Assembly (NCBI RefSeq): GCF_014851395.1
Contig: NW_024041039.1
Span: 7,059,177-7,123,176 of the forward strand
DNA: 64,000 bases
Source: Micropterus salmoides
Taxonomy: Eukaryota > Chordata > Actinopteri > Centrarchiformes > Centrarchidae
Reading direction: 5' to 3'
Part shown: positions 34,901 through 46,085 of the stretch, piece by piece
Numbering within the stretch: the first letter of the stretch is position 1
Layout: each line of letters begins with the position of its first letter
The notes under the pieces: model-generated
What the model saw: only the letters and a program-made list of their open reading frames with translations
Database searches by the model: none
Told to the model about the DNA's origin: nothing
Position numbers and translations under genes: made by a program

Positions 34901-36690
34901 TTACAAATGTTAACAAAGCTTTAACAGCATAGAAACATGAATGACTTAAGTGATACATTTACAACACAAGAGGGTTGTTTTAGAATTTTCTAAGACTTGT
35001 ACAGTCACTTTTGTTTGACAAATTTTGGATTTCTAATAATATAAATAGAAAATAAGAGTAATATTTCTCTTTTAGTATGTTTATACTTCATTTGGAGCTC
35101 CCTCTGTGCTGTTAAAACTTGATGAATCTTTTCTCATTTAAGTGATGGAGAGAAGAATTTGGGGACCTACAAATGTCACAGGCCAGGAAAGATTAAGATA
35201 CCTCATTATAGATGTTAAAAACGTCAGCTGGACTTTAGTCAGCTTCCTGTTGGTGGTCAGATTTTTGCCCTTTTATCAGCCTGCAGCAGCAACCAAGGAG
35301 CCAACAGCTACAGTATGTAGGACAGCAGGAGGTCTGTCCCACATAGCTGTTGACCCAAAACATGGAGACTGGGACCAATTACAGCCTCCATATGCAAAGC
35401 ACAGGTGGCACATAGGCAGCTGGAGCCTCACATTTTAAAAGGATGCCTGCCTGAGCCTTTTACTTTAATCAAAACAAGCAGTGTGAGTGAGACAATGATG
35501 CAGTGATTTTTTTAATTGGGTCAAGTTAGTTTCATGTACTGTGTATATTTTTGCCAATAACTATGACAACAGTAACATCTTTAAATATCTTTTGTTTCAC
35601 ATACCTGCACACTTTCCTACACTTTTCACAGCTGCAAGGTGTTTCACTGCAGCTGCCTCACAAATGCCCACTTGCACCATAGACTTAAGGTATGCAGTAG
35701 CTTAGAACAAACACAAATTGTTTACACTAGGGGTCTCGTTTATTCAAGTTTGTGCTCAAAGTTGTTTTGTGAAGTTCTGATGTCGGAATCAGCCTCTCAG
35801 TGATCTGACATATCAAAAGCAGAACTTTGGATAAAGTCCTTTTTATTATTACCCACGGTATGAATGGTATAGACATCATGTATGTGGTATACACTGTGTA
35901 GTATATACACTATAACATCTTTGCAAATCACTTGAGATGGAAAATGAAATTTTAACTGAATGCCAAGGGTGCTTCTAGAGGGAGGAAAAGGGAAAGTACT
36001 TCCTCTGAAATACAGACAGGTGATGTGGAAGATGATTTTGGATGAGGGTCAAGAGTCACATTTTGTCAGGAGACCAAACATTTCTAGACAGGTGAAAAAA
36101 GCAGGATCTCTCTGCACCAGAAATCTGGTCAGCATTCCCCTCCATTAACATTGTTGTCTTTGTTTGCAGGAAGTGACACATGTCACATCTGGGATTCTGC
36201 CGGTACAGATGAACAGGGAGCAGGTTGATCAGTCACCTCATGCCACCAGAGCACACAACGCGACGCCTGCTGACTGATAAATCACAGGACAAATCAAAAT
36301 GGGGTGATGCAGCTCGTCTGGTGTCGCATCATGATAAGAGACAGAGCCTTTCTGAAAACCAGAGGTATCACTTAGAAACTCATATCGCCAGAAAACAACA
36401 AAACTGCATTTTGGCAATTTTCTTGTTTGAAAATTTTAATCACATGTTTTTCCCCTTCACTTACATCTAGTGGTAATCTATCTAGCCATGCAGAAAATTT
36501 TGATTTTGTGTGCGCAGGCATGGAAACTGCCTATTGGTATAAATTGTAGCACAACTTTGTACTGCTGTAACCAAAAGAGCTGTCGAGGTATTATCTCCTG
36601 GTTAGGTTTGCTGTAATAGATTTTTATGTCAAATATACAATTGACAGGATATAATATTTTTAAAGCTATTTTTAAAGAGAATTATCACCT
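31936..36690. other. Intergenic, no gene seen
   Basis: The first 450 bp (31940-32390) is balanced, complex sequence without repeats and could be a conserved regulatory block. The remainder is AT-rich. It includes a GA/GATA simple-sequence tract at 34703-34792 and weak repeat-like DNA near 33930-34260. The 98-codon frame at 35142-35438 has no recognisable domain. Confidence 0.6.
34703..34792 (+). repeat. (GA)n / (GATATA)n simple-sequence tract
   Basis: About eight GA units are followed by imperfect GATATA and GATA repeats containing internal GATATC and TAGCTA palindromes. Confidence 0.9.
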
Positions 36691-36694
36691 GATT

Positions 36695-36990
36695 GTGCAG
36701 TTCCCCTCTGAGCTTTTCAGCATCTTTCAAATCATTGTTTTAGTTTTATTGCAGCACTCATTTTCAACACTCATTAGTGTCTTTTCCAGCTGCTAGTGCA
36801 CAGCTGTTTTCTCTCTGATGAACCCACTGTACACTACCTGCATTGAACAACACATGGCTGACAAAGTTTAGCAACTAGCTGTAGAACATAGTGGAGGATT
36901 AAGCTAATAAAGACAGAATAAAACAGAGAGTCAAAAGTGGACCTTGGTTGGTTGGCCAAATGAATGCTAATGTTGCTCTGACACATTGGA
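36695..36990 (+). repeat. Dispersed repeat, copy B
   Basis: This is the same family as 2945-3415. It shares a 25-base identical run (36956-36980) and, in order, 'attgttttagttttattgc', 'gaacccactgtacactacct' and 'agctgtagaacatagtgga'. It lies downstream of gfra4. Confidence 0.6.
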
Positions 36991-38934
36991 CATAACTTTA
37001 TAAGGTTAATACTGACTTTAAAAAAAGGATATAATACACCTATTCATATTTATTTTTCAGACTATATTCAGAGTAAATTTGCAAAGAAACAGGAACAATA
37101 AGTGATAACACAAATGAAGTTTAGATGGGCAGTGGAAACTATCTTAAGTCCTTAACGGACGTCTCTGAGCTTTTGTATCAAAAGTAACATCATGAGAATG
37201 TAGATCCAAAGAAAAAGTTAAGAGCGTTAAGGAAAGAAAAGGTCTTTATTGTATTTGGGTGGCAGCAGCAATTTCAGTAAACAATACTTAAAACCTGGGC
37301 TAAGGAAACCAAAAACTATCTGCATGACTGGGTACCACTAGAGGTATGTGAGAGAATATTTGTGTAATTTGAGTGAAATCCCAGTCAATTATGTGTTGTA
37401 TTATTATTATTATTTTTTACATCCTTACAACCCTGTTAAAATGCATTTGGGTTCTCATTTTAAAACTATACGGGCAACACTGAGAAAGAAAAAACTTTTT
37501 CCACACCTTCCTGTGACAAAATCCAACAACTCTTGTGCTGTTTTGACAGTATTATGAGCTTATAATGTGAGCTATTTTAGATCGATCTTGAACTAGAATG
37601 TGTCATTTTCATCAGGTCTGCTTGTAGCTCAGGGCAACACATTTTCTTTCTCTGTGTTAAAATCAGCATATATGGTGTCATTTAATAATTCAGTGAAACT
37701 ATTGTTTTTAGATATCTGAATTCAGTGGCAGTATTGAAGATGACACATTCCTTGTGAAGAGCGTTAGCTCCTAACCAACTTCGGTCTCCGAGTCTCAACA
37801 CTTTTCATAGACATGTCCGTTCTGCAAAGCAGAGCTGTGCTTTAATACAGTACATATTGTAAATCCTCTGCCGTCCCACGTCGAGCGAATAGTCATAGCA
37901 GGTAGCGGACCAACATGGATCACTACCTTCATCTCACAAGTCTCTCGAAAGACAGATGCATCCGTTCATGCGTCAAAACCCGTACCGTCTGTTTTCCACC
38001 AGTCCTCCCGCAACGACAAAACATGATCGGTCACAAATGTGTCTATAGATATCTGTTTTCTCTGCGGCAAAAGTCCACACACATTTAAAAAATATAAACT
38101 TGTTTCCATCTCTTGTTGCTTCACCAAAGCCACATGATTTTTTTTATACATTTCTGGAGAGGAACAAACCCACATGTTTGTCAGGCCCTCGCACTTAAAG
38201 CTTAATGAATGAATAAATGAAGACTCCCTTTCCAAAGTGACATCTACTCATATAAAAATGATTTATAGCTTTAAAAATTAAAACAGATTACAATACACTA
38301 AAGGCTAATAACTAATGTAGGTCCTTGTTTGATAAAGTAAAACACTTTTACAGACTTTCAAAGCTCTTCCTAATCTTGTTTGAATGTTAAATTTAAATTA
38401 ACTTTTCTTTATATAGTCTTTATTTAGAAATGAACTCGTCATCCTGCCACTCAAAGCACAACAACAAACAGACTTTCATTGTGCTCTGACTCAATTATAG
38501 CGTGTGCTTCCATCTAACATCTGCATAACAAAATTAGGACAAAAAAATGTGGCAAATACAGAGCAAACCTGAATGGACAGAGTGCTGCATGTGGACAAAC
38601 ACACACACACACTTCCAACATAAATCTCGTAACACTTCATCACAGTTCATCTGAGAAAAAATTCTTAACACTTAATATTTTTCTTTTACATCAAGGAATG
38701 TTCAGGGACAACAAAAAAAACTTTTTTTTTGTTTTATATATATATATATTTTTTTTTATTAGAGTTTTCCTGCACTGACTGCATATTCAGTGTCTCCTCA
38801 CTGTACACCTTCTGAACCCACTCACTGTAGCTTGGACGTTATTTTCAGATGAGCAAAGTCTGCATGTGTGTCATGTGTAACAGTTTGTGTTTGGGGCAGG
38901 CATGAAGCAAAAAATGAGGTGTGAACTTCCTGGT

Positions 38935-38967
38935 CCCCACCCCACACCCTCCCACCCCCCCCACCCC
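38935..38967 (-). other. G-rich motif in gfra4 3' UTR, potential RNA G-quadruplex
   Basis: On the - (gfra4 sense) strand this reads as G4, G8, G3, G3, G3 and G4 runs separated by one to three bases. More than four tracts are available. It starts about 280 nt after the stop codon, so it falls inside the transcript if the UTR extends that far. Confidence 0.55.
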
Positions 38968-39153
38968 TGTGATGTGGTAGTGGCACCCTCTCCGGTGGTC
39001 TTCTCAAGGCCGTGGGCTGCACAACACATCTGCTCTGGGTCATGATTCACAAAAAGAGATTAAGTGTGATTTTTGTGACAGAGAGGGAGAGGGGAGCAGG
39101 GCAGGACAGAGTCAACCCTTTCCCCCACCGCCATCTGACACACAGAAATGGCG

Positions 39154-39175
39154 CTCTCTCTCTCTCTCTCTCTCT
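39154..39175 (+). repeat. (CT)n microsatellite
   Basis: About 11 CT units, shortly after the gfra4 stop codon in transcript order (GA repeats in the sense strand). Confidence 0.95.
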
Positions 39176-39246
39176 TTCACACCCAGCCACCCTACCCCCC
39201 CCCTGGTCTGCAGTTTTGTCCGTGGAGGCCAGGTGAGCGGGGCCTC

Positions 39247-39393
39247 TTATTGGTCAGAGAGCAGCAGCAAGAGCAGCCAACCGAGGCCAAGCAGCAGGGA
39301 CAGGCTGAGGGGCTCGGCTCCGCGGTCCGACAGCCCCGGGGAGGGAAGAGTGGAGTCTCCCTCATCGCCCCACAATCTGTCGTTCTCGTTTAC
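39247..39393 (-). CDS. gfra4: GFRA4-like receptor, last coding exon (GPI signal)
   Basis: The 147 bp exon encodes 48 residues and a TAA stop (39247-39249), entering in phase 0 after a ttttcttttag acceptor. It begins VNENDRLWGDEGDS and ends in the hydrophobic run LSLSLLLGLGWLLLLLLSDQ. A hydrophobic tail without a cytoplasmic basic anchor is the standard C-terminal signal for GPI attachment, the membrane mode of all GFRA receptors. Small residues before it (for example GDS or GLSD) could be the attachment site. The exon was identified by its phase match to 42408-42577 and by this tail, because this part of the family is poorly conserved. Confidence 0.85.
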   Translation of the reverse strand, partial: VNENDRLWGDEGDSTLPSPGLSDRGAEPLSLSLLLGLGWLLLLLLSDQ

Positions 39394-40049
39394 CTAAAAG
39401 AAAACGATGAAGTGTTGCGATTAGATTTGTTTTTGGTAGAATAATAAAATAAACTCAGCAGCCTCCAGATTCGAACCCGAAAAACATCTTTTCAGCAGAA
39501 GCAGCGGGGGGTAAAAAAAAGAAAACTGATCTGGGAGTAGAGTTTTTATGAGCAACTATATGAGTATAATGGCCAAATTTTCCATCCACAGTTGAAAAAT
39601 AAGACAGGTGATGGGGAGGACATTGCCGCTTATCAGCCAGATGCAATTTCACAGCGAGAGATATTTTTGCTGTGAACATATTCAGAATAAACTCTTCAAT
39701 CAGTGGAGCTCCATCTCTAGTTTATTCCCTTCTTCTCTCTACATCCTTTACATGGAAACTCTTAACCCTTCAGATTTATACCCTCAACTCTGCCTGTTTC
39801 TGTCTCGTAGATTTAGAGAGGTTTGTGGCACTGGACTATGGGGAAAAAAATCGTGTATACATATATCTCTATCTCAAAACCACCTCATCTAATGCCTTAT
39901 GGCAGAAGGAAATTAAAATGTGTTAAAAGGTTTTTATTGAAATTTGTAATAATAAAAGAGCATTTGTAAGAAAATTGAAAAAGGTGAGAAAGAAGTTGTT
40001 AGCAACTAACATTTTTCTGATTTGTAAATGACAAAAGGTGGTTTGTCAT

Positions 40050-40340
40050 TTGAGTGTGTCCCGTACCAGTCGAGCAACAGGCGTACCAGACCTTAACTAC
40101 GTTACGTAAGTCACATGACGTTAAACACATGGTTAACATTGTGAAATGATCGCAGTTTGGTTAGGTATAGGAAAACATTTTGGTGTGGGTTAAAGTACGT
40201 AAGTCAGTAATGCTCTAAATAACTTGACCACCACTCACACAGAAATTTTCATTCTTTATAATATGTCACCCAATGTCCTCCTTTCTGGCCGTCAAACAGC
40301 CATTAGAGGTCACAGCTCCAATAAACAAGCTGTTAGCAAC
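40050..40340 (+). repeat. Teleost interspersed repeat (MITE-like)
   Basis: 'aactacgttacgtaagtcac', 'gatcgcagtttggttaggta', 'gtgggttaaagtacgtaagt' and 'ctttctggccgtcaaacagc' make up a multicopy fish element as I recall it. ACGTAAGT words recur inside. The ends are not resolved. Confidence 0.5.
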
Positions 40341-42039
40341 TCGTTACAACTGAGAGGAGTTTACTTTGAACGTTCGTAAACTAAAGGTAAGTTAGCATGT
40401 CTCTCCTATTCATGTACATGCTGTTGTGATAAAGTCGGATCCGATTGAAATGCACAGCAACATTTCCAGTGTTAATTTAATGTTTGTCCACTTATCAGAC
40501 AGTTATTTAAATGTGATGGGATGCTGGTTGAAGAGTCATATGTCTGATGATATGAGTCCGAGGAAGCTGTTCAGAGCTAATATACGGATTTAATTAACTC
40601 TGATGTCCATGTTCAGCAAAGTGTCATTTCCCTGTTTACTTTATCTCTGTACTTACCTTTATTATTAAGTCTAATGCAGTCAGAGGATGATACAAACAGT
40701 TGAAACAATCCTGCGTGGGACGAGGAGCTCAGAGGACCAGAGGCAAGAATATGTAATTTGGGCTTTTGGCCCTTTTCTTTAGCTTTCCCTCTGGAAATAA
40801 GTAAGTGGCCCAGTTATACATTTAGCTTGTGAAGTTTATTTATATCTGTTGGCAGATTGTCAATTATGTTATCTACAACATTTTTTGCAGGGTTCCCATT
40901 ATGAGCCAAATGCATGGAACAAATTTCCTTAGCCTGAAGTGAATTATATTATTCATGAATTTCTCCTCCTTATTAAAATCTGAAATACTGTGTGTATGTT
41001 TAAAACAGGCTGTCCACATTAAAATTTATGTTCAACAGACTTTAACTGTTGTTTACTTTACTACTTAATTGTATGGGCTACATTAATGATGTTTACAGAA
41101 CCTTTTTATCTTGTTGATGAAGCAGTTATAAATATGAAACACTTGAAGAAGAGAAATGTTTTATATGTTTACACTTAGAGATGTGTAATAACAATAAAAC
41201 TACTCAGAGACCACTGACAGACTTTCAGAATGACTCCACTTTATAATTATGTACACGTTTGCTTACTTTACTTTTTATGTTTTTACATGTGATGGCATGT
41301 CTTTTAAATGCAGTATATTGCTTATTTTATGTGTGTTTACATTTGCAATCAGGGTGCAAGTAACATTTATATGGAACTGTCATCAAAAGGTTTCTCATCT
41401 ATAGTCATTCTGTTTTTTCCTCTCCAGTAAAGTAAGCTAATGTCTTTAAACTATCAATAGCATAAGCTTATATAACACACTTTTGTTTACATTCAGTTTT
41501 GCTGCTTGTTTTAATTGTCTTGACTCTTTAATTCTCATTATGTTGTTTGTTTTATGCTCTACTTTGCGTGTTGTTTCTTTTTATTGCCGCAGAGATCTAA
41601 TGATCCCAATGGGATCAATAACGGTACATTCAATCATAAAGCTACCTTCATTCACTCACTTCAATTCTCTACATGATAAACACTCTAGTCTGTAGTGAGC
41701 AGTAGCACCTGGTGTATGTATTGATTTTATCAACCAATACTAACTTTTAAGTTTACGTCGGAACATTTACGAATAGAAATTGCAGTGTGTTATCCTTATG
41801 ATAATTAATATAATATAATAATTCTGCTGCCACATTTTTTCAAAAAATCTGTCCAACTCTAATGAGAAGGAAACTGACACTGAGAAATTGTCATTATTTT
41901 TTCTCCTGACTGACAACAGTAGTATCGCATAATTATAATTAACATGGCTTTCATATTAGCAGCATGCCAAAGCATTGCATTTTGGGATTTCTTTAAATCC
42001 GAGCGTTGAAGGCTTCACCTTGATCTACTTTGGCTTGGA

Positions 42040-42080
42040 TTGTTGCTTTGTATGAAAGCATCTGCTGTATAAATGTAAAG
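42040..42080 (+). repeat. Retroposon-like tail
   Basis: 'tgctttgtatgaaagcatct' and then 'gctgtataaatgtaaag' is a close variant of the teleost module 'cgctttggataaaagcgtctgctaaatg…aaatgtaaa' (recalled), found at the 3' ends of many fish retroposons. Confidence 0.6.
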
Positions 42081-42407
42081 ATTTAAACAACTTAAATTAC
42101 ATAATGCAAACATCGTACACCTAGAACCTGGACCCTCAAATAAGCTGGTTTAAGTCAATTTTTGCATATGGTAGCAAATGGACACCGCCTTCTGCTCTCG
42201 GTTTTTATGTGATCTACTTTACCTGACGCAGCCTGAATTATGCAGATAATGTAAATCCCACCCGTCTACAGCTCCTTGCAGAATAAAGCAAACACTCAGA
42301 GTTATCTGCAGTAGTGAGACCCAATTCTGAGCGAGGCCGTCTCCATTAGTGCCTCTCTGTTTGGAGAAGGTTGTACTTCACATTTTCAGTCTTCCGTCTT
42401 GTCTCAC

Positions 42408-42577
42408 CTGAGTAGGTATCTGTGCTCTCAAAATGTTCTGCTCTGTTTCCATGGAGACGCCCGGGGCAGTGGTAGCCAAATGCGGGCTCTGGTTGTCCGT
42501 GGCTGGACTGGGCATCCCGGGCTGGCTAGCGCCCATTTTCACATCTGATCCATTCCCAAACGCGAGGATGGCATTTT
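42408..42577 (-). CDS. gfra4: GFRA4-like receptor, exon after D3
   Basis: The 170 bp exon follows a ttctag acceptor and ends CAG|gtgagac. It completes a Lys codon and then reads NAILAFGNGSDVKMGASQPG. NAI.AFGNG.DV is a hallmark shared by GFRA1 and GFRA2 (NAIQAFGNG in those proteins). The remainder is a Ser/Thr/Pro-rich stalk ending in ILRAQIPTQ. Asn-Gly-Ser is a potential N-glycosylation site. The stalk spaces the ligand-binding domains from the membrane anchor. Phase agrees with both neighbouring exons. Confidence 0.94.
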
Positions 42578-45037
42578 CTAGAACACAAGAGCAGCAGAGA
42601 CGTTGTGATCAAAATGACTTGACAAGCAATTTAATACATTGACAACATTCTCGTCATCTGAGGATTTTCACATCACCTCTAGTTTACTTTTGCTCCCTCA
42701 ACCCCCTGCATGGCTCTTTGTATTGTGATTGGTCACTTTATAAAAGTGTACTGGGGGACTGTAATTACGATGGGGCCAGAGCATCTGATGACAACTCAGC
42801 CTTTCAGGGCGAGTCATCAGTGACCGCTTTCTCGTTGGTCGGACACATGGATTTCAAACTGCATTTGGCAAAATGTTTGAATAAAAATACAGGCGTTGTC
42901 AGCCAATATCAGTGAGTGATACTGAAACAGACAAGAGGCCACCATGATTTGATTTATTTACCAAAACTGAAAATTGAACTATGTACACTATTCACGGGAA
43001 GTGATCCATCGGCCGTTAGAGATATAAATACTAACTGTCCCTGAAACAGCAGCAAATGCTCCATCCACAGATTTCTGAATAATGCAAGTTCATATTTATG
43101 TCTTCTTGGTGCCTTTCTGGGCCACCAGTGTAAGAAACTGCCTAAAATGTGTAACATATGTTATTCATATGCCTGGGGAATAACTTAGAATACGTTATTC
43201 TTAAGGCAAAAAATACTGTAGTCTGCAGTCTGGAAAACTACCGTCTGACATTACACAACAGAGAAGGGATGTTGTGTATATAAGAGTGTCTCAGTCAGTG
43301 GCAGATTAATTAAAGCTTCGTTTTTGATTGCAGAAATCTCCGAGGCAAGAGCTGTTGTAAGTCAGGTATAATACAAGTTCAATTAACCGCAATAAAATGA
43401 CATTTGAATGGGAAAAGGTGAACTCTGGTCATAAAATAAAATAATGAACAATAATGAACAGCAGCGAGGTACTTATTTGAATCTATTCCTGGTCAGCAGG
43501 CTTGCTGACTGGCTTACCTAAATAAATGTTGGGTAGCATGAAGAGATAGGTGAAAATCTACCAGACACTGAGTCAATTTGACTCAGTTCTGACCTTCCTG
43601 CTGGTTATCAACACAAAGGCTGCATCCAAATTCAGCGTCCCACTCACTATTCACTTACGAACATAGGAAAGTCTATGTAAATGTAATGCGTTGTTGTCAA
43701 AAGAATATAGCTGTAGTTTTTTTAGGCTATAAATTAGACTCTCACGCACACCATTATGGTGTGGTGTGAATGAATTATAGTGTAGTTTAAGAAATTACAA
43801 AGCATTTTGTCAAATGTAATCAGACCCCACTAGGAGCCTAATTTGATCAACACGAGTATGTGTGTGAGAGCTGACATTATTGAGAGAACATTGAGGAAAT
43901 GCAATTATTTTTCTTGTTATCTGGGCTGTGCTGTATGTATATGTATGTCTTTATACATTACAGTAAGAACCCACAGTCCTTCAATCAATCCCATTAACCA
44001 ACTGAGTAGCCTTAGCTAACAGGGCAGTGAGAATTTGATCAAAACACCTCATGATGCATATAGTCCTGGAACTGAAGGTACCTCATACTTTGTTTAAATT
44101 AATGCCTTGTGCAATTTATAATCTAGATGCAAATTATACAAGCAATGTTTGAGTTTATGCATGATGATTGATTTTAAAATAAGGTCAAAATTATATGAAT
44201 TATGCTGTAGGATTTTCATATTTTCCGGTGCTTTCATTCACTCAGTGAAAACCAAGGACATACACTCAGACCCTCTCAACCTGGCAGAATTCTCTCTTTA
44301 GTAAAATATGAGTACCACATAGTGTCACAGACAGTGGAGACCCACCACACAAACCTCCAATATCTGTGAAAAGTCCTCTACTGTAGTAACAGAAGTGAAA
44401 AGGGGAAATGAATGATATTATGAAATGCTAATGCTTCATCATTAGAAATGAGTGAGTTCACCAGAGGGATTTCAAAAAAAATAAATAACTGACTGCGCTA
44501 TTATTTATTAAAGACAGACCTATAATGTGACTTACACAATATATTTATGAAAGGGTGGGGAAAGTGTAAAGAAATAAATAGTTGAAATAATTAAAAACAC
44601 AAACACTGACAGTTACAGCAGTACAACAGCTAAGTCGTAATATCCAATCACCAAACGATGGTGAAGTTGAGTAGATTTCCATTTGCCACCCAGCAACAGC
44701 AGTGACCAATTATGTTCCAAACAAGCCGCACAATGAAAATTATATCATCTCCTGCTGCTGCTACGTGCAATATGTTGTAAAATCACAACCTATCTTTCTG
44801 CTGTCAGTTCAAAACACTTTCTATAGCAGATTTAATTTAAATTCTAACTGTACCATCATGTTTTAGTTTAAAACTTAAGAGCTTGTTTGATGGAGATGAT
44901 GTATTAGATGGTAACACTTAAAGGCAATGCAAATGCTAGAGTACACTATCTACCCTCACTCATGTTTATACTGTTTATGACGAAAAATGTCATCGATTAA
45001 AGGAACGACAAAGTGTCATTGCTGCTATCAAGCTTTA

Positions 45038-45115
45038 GTCAAGTACTGTACTTCAGTACTTGAGTATTTCCATTTTGTGTTACTTTATTTTTACTCCACT
45101 ACACTTGTGTGACAG
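45038..45115 (+). repeat. Common teleost interspersed-repeat fragment
   Basis: 'cttcagtacttgagtatttc' then 'cattttgtgttactttattt' and 'ttactccactacac' matches a phrase I recall as very widespread in percomorph DNA (…tttactgaagtatttccattt…actccactacatt…). Confidence 0.55.
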
Positions 45116-45899
45116 CTGTAGGATGCTGAACACTTTCCCTTCTCTCCCCCTTCTTCTCCCCTCTGCCCCAAAAGTCTTAACTGCTCCACTGCACCAACAA
45201 CAATGTAAAAAATCTGCTTACATTTTAATTAATCAGTAATACTAATTTAAAAATAATTTAACAATGAAAAGGGCAACTCTTCAGGCTAATTTATATATTT
45301 TATATTTTATATTAACATCACATTTTAAACACTTTATAAAATAACTTATTAATATTTAAATGTGCCACTTGTGTACAACAGAACCAAGCTGTTAACACAA
45401 CGATGACATACTATCATCAAGTCAATATGGCAAACTTGTTAGCACACAGTCACCTACTTACACATCTAGCAGATATGGAGCGACATTAGCGTTCACTTGG
45501 AGTCATGCATCCAGTCAGCTGATGAATGTCAGTCCTGCATTTACTGTTGGTTTAATTCTTTAGCTGCTGGATGCTCAGCTATGTTCAGCAGCCACTTGCT
45601 AACATTGCCGGTCGTTTAGTGCTGAGCAGGTGATATACAATGGGTTTTCAGTCGTTTGTTGAAAACAGCTGCTTGCTGCACCCAAACAACAAACCCATGA
45701 GAGCGCTGACTATAAAATTGCGGTTTGGACAGCTAAATAATAAGCTGAAACAAGCAATTAAGTTCTGTAGAACTGAGGGAAACAAAAAAAATCTTGTGAT
45801 CATTCTCGTGAGTTCATCACAACAAGTGAATCCATCTACATCTATTAGTCATTTGGTCCATTAATATAAATATACATATCGATTACAGACACTTTAAGG

Positions 45900-46085
45900 A
45901 TGTTGTTTTGTTTTTCAGCCCGTCTTATTAGCTGTGCTGATAAGCTTTCTAGCAGCAGGAGGTAGCCATTTTCGACATCAAGCTTGGATAAACCTTCTAT
46001 ACGTTAACTCCCCAGCACCAAATGGCAGACAGACAAAGTTAGTGACTAGCTATTGCCCATAGTGGAACATCTAGAAGCTAAAGAG
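45900..46085 (+). repeat. Dispersed repeat, probable copy C
   Basis: Diverged relative of 2945-3415 and 36695-36990, sharing 'gacaaagttagtgactagct', 'catagtggaacat' and 'gaagctaaagagc' in the same order. Its 3' half is missing or unrecognisable. Confidence 0.45.

Larger units (their letters stand above)
36991..39246 (-). other. gfra4: Probable gfra4 3' UTR and downstream flank
   Basis: Sequence 3' of the gfra4 stop codon, read on the - strand. Candidate polyadenylation signals (AATAAA on the - strand) are at 38755-38760, 38419-38424 and 37245-37250; which is used cannot be told. A (CT)n run lies at 39154-39175. A cluster of C runs at 38935-38967 becomes a G-rich, quadruplex-capable motif in the mRNA. 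The open frame at 37966-38235 shows no known domain. Confidence 0.5.
39394..42407 (-). other. gfra4 last intron (3.0 kb)
   Basis: Phase-0 intron. It holds a fish interspersed repeat at about 40050-40340 and a retroposon-like tail at 42040-42080. A balanced, complex block just 5' of the donor in + coordinates (about 42180-42400) is of unknown role. No other exon was found. Confidence 0.7.

Noticed and set aside
35142..35438. 98-codon frame as a small intergenic gene
   Set aside because: No recognisable domain, no splice-consistent neighbours and ordinary AT-rich context; length is compatible with chance.
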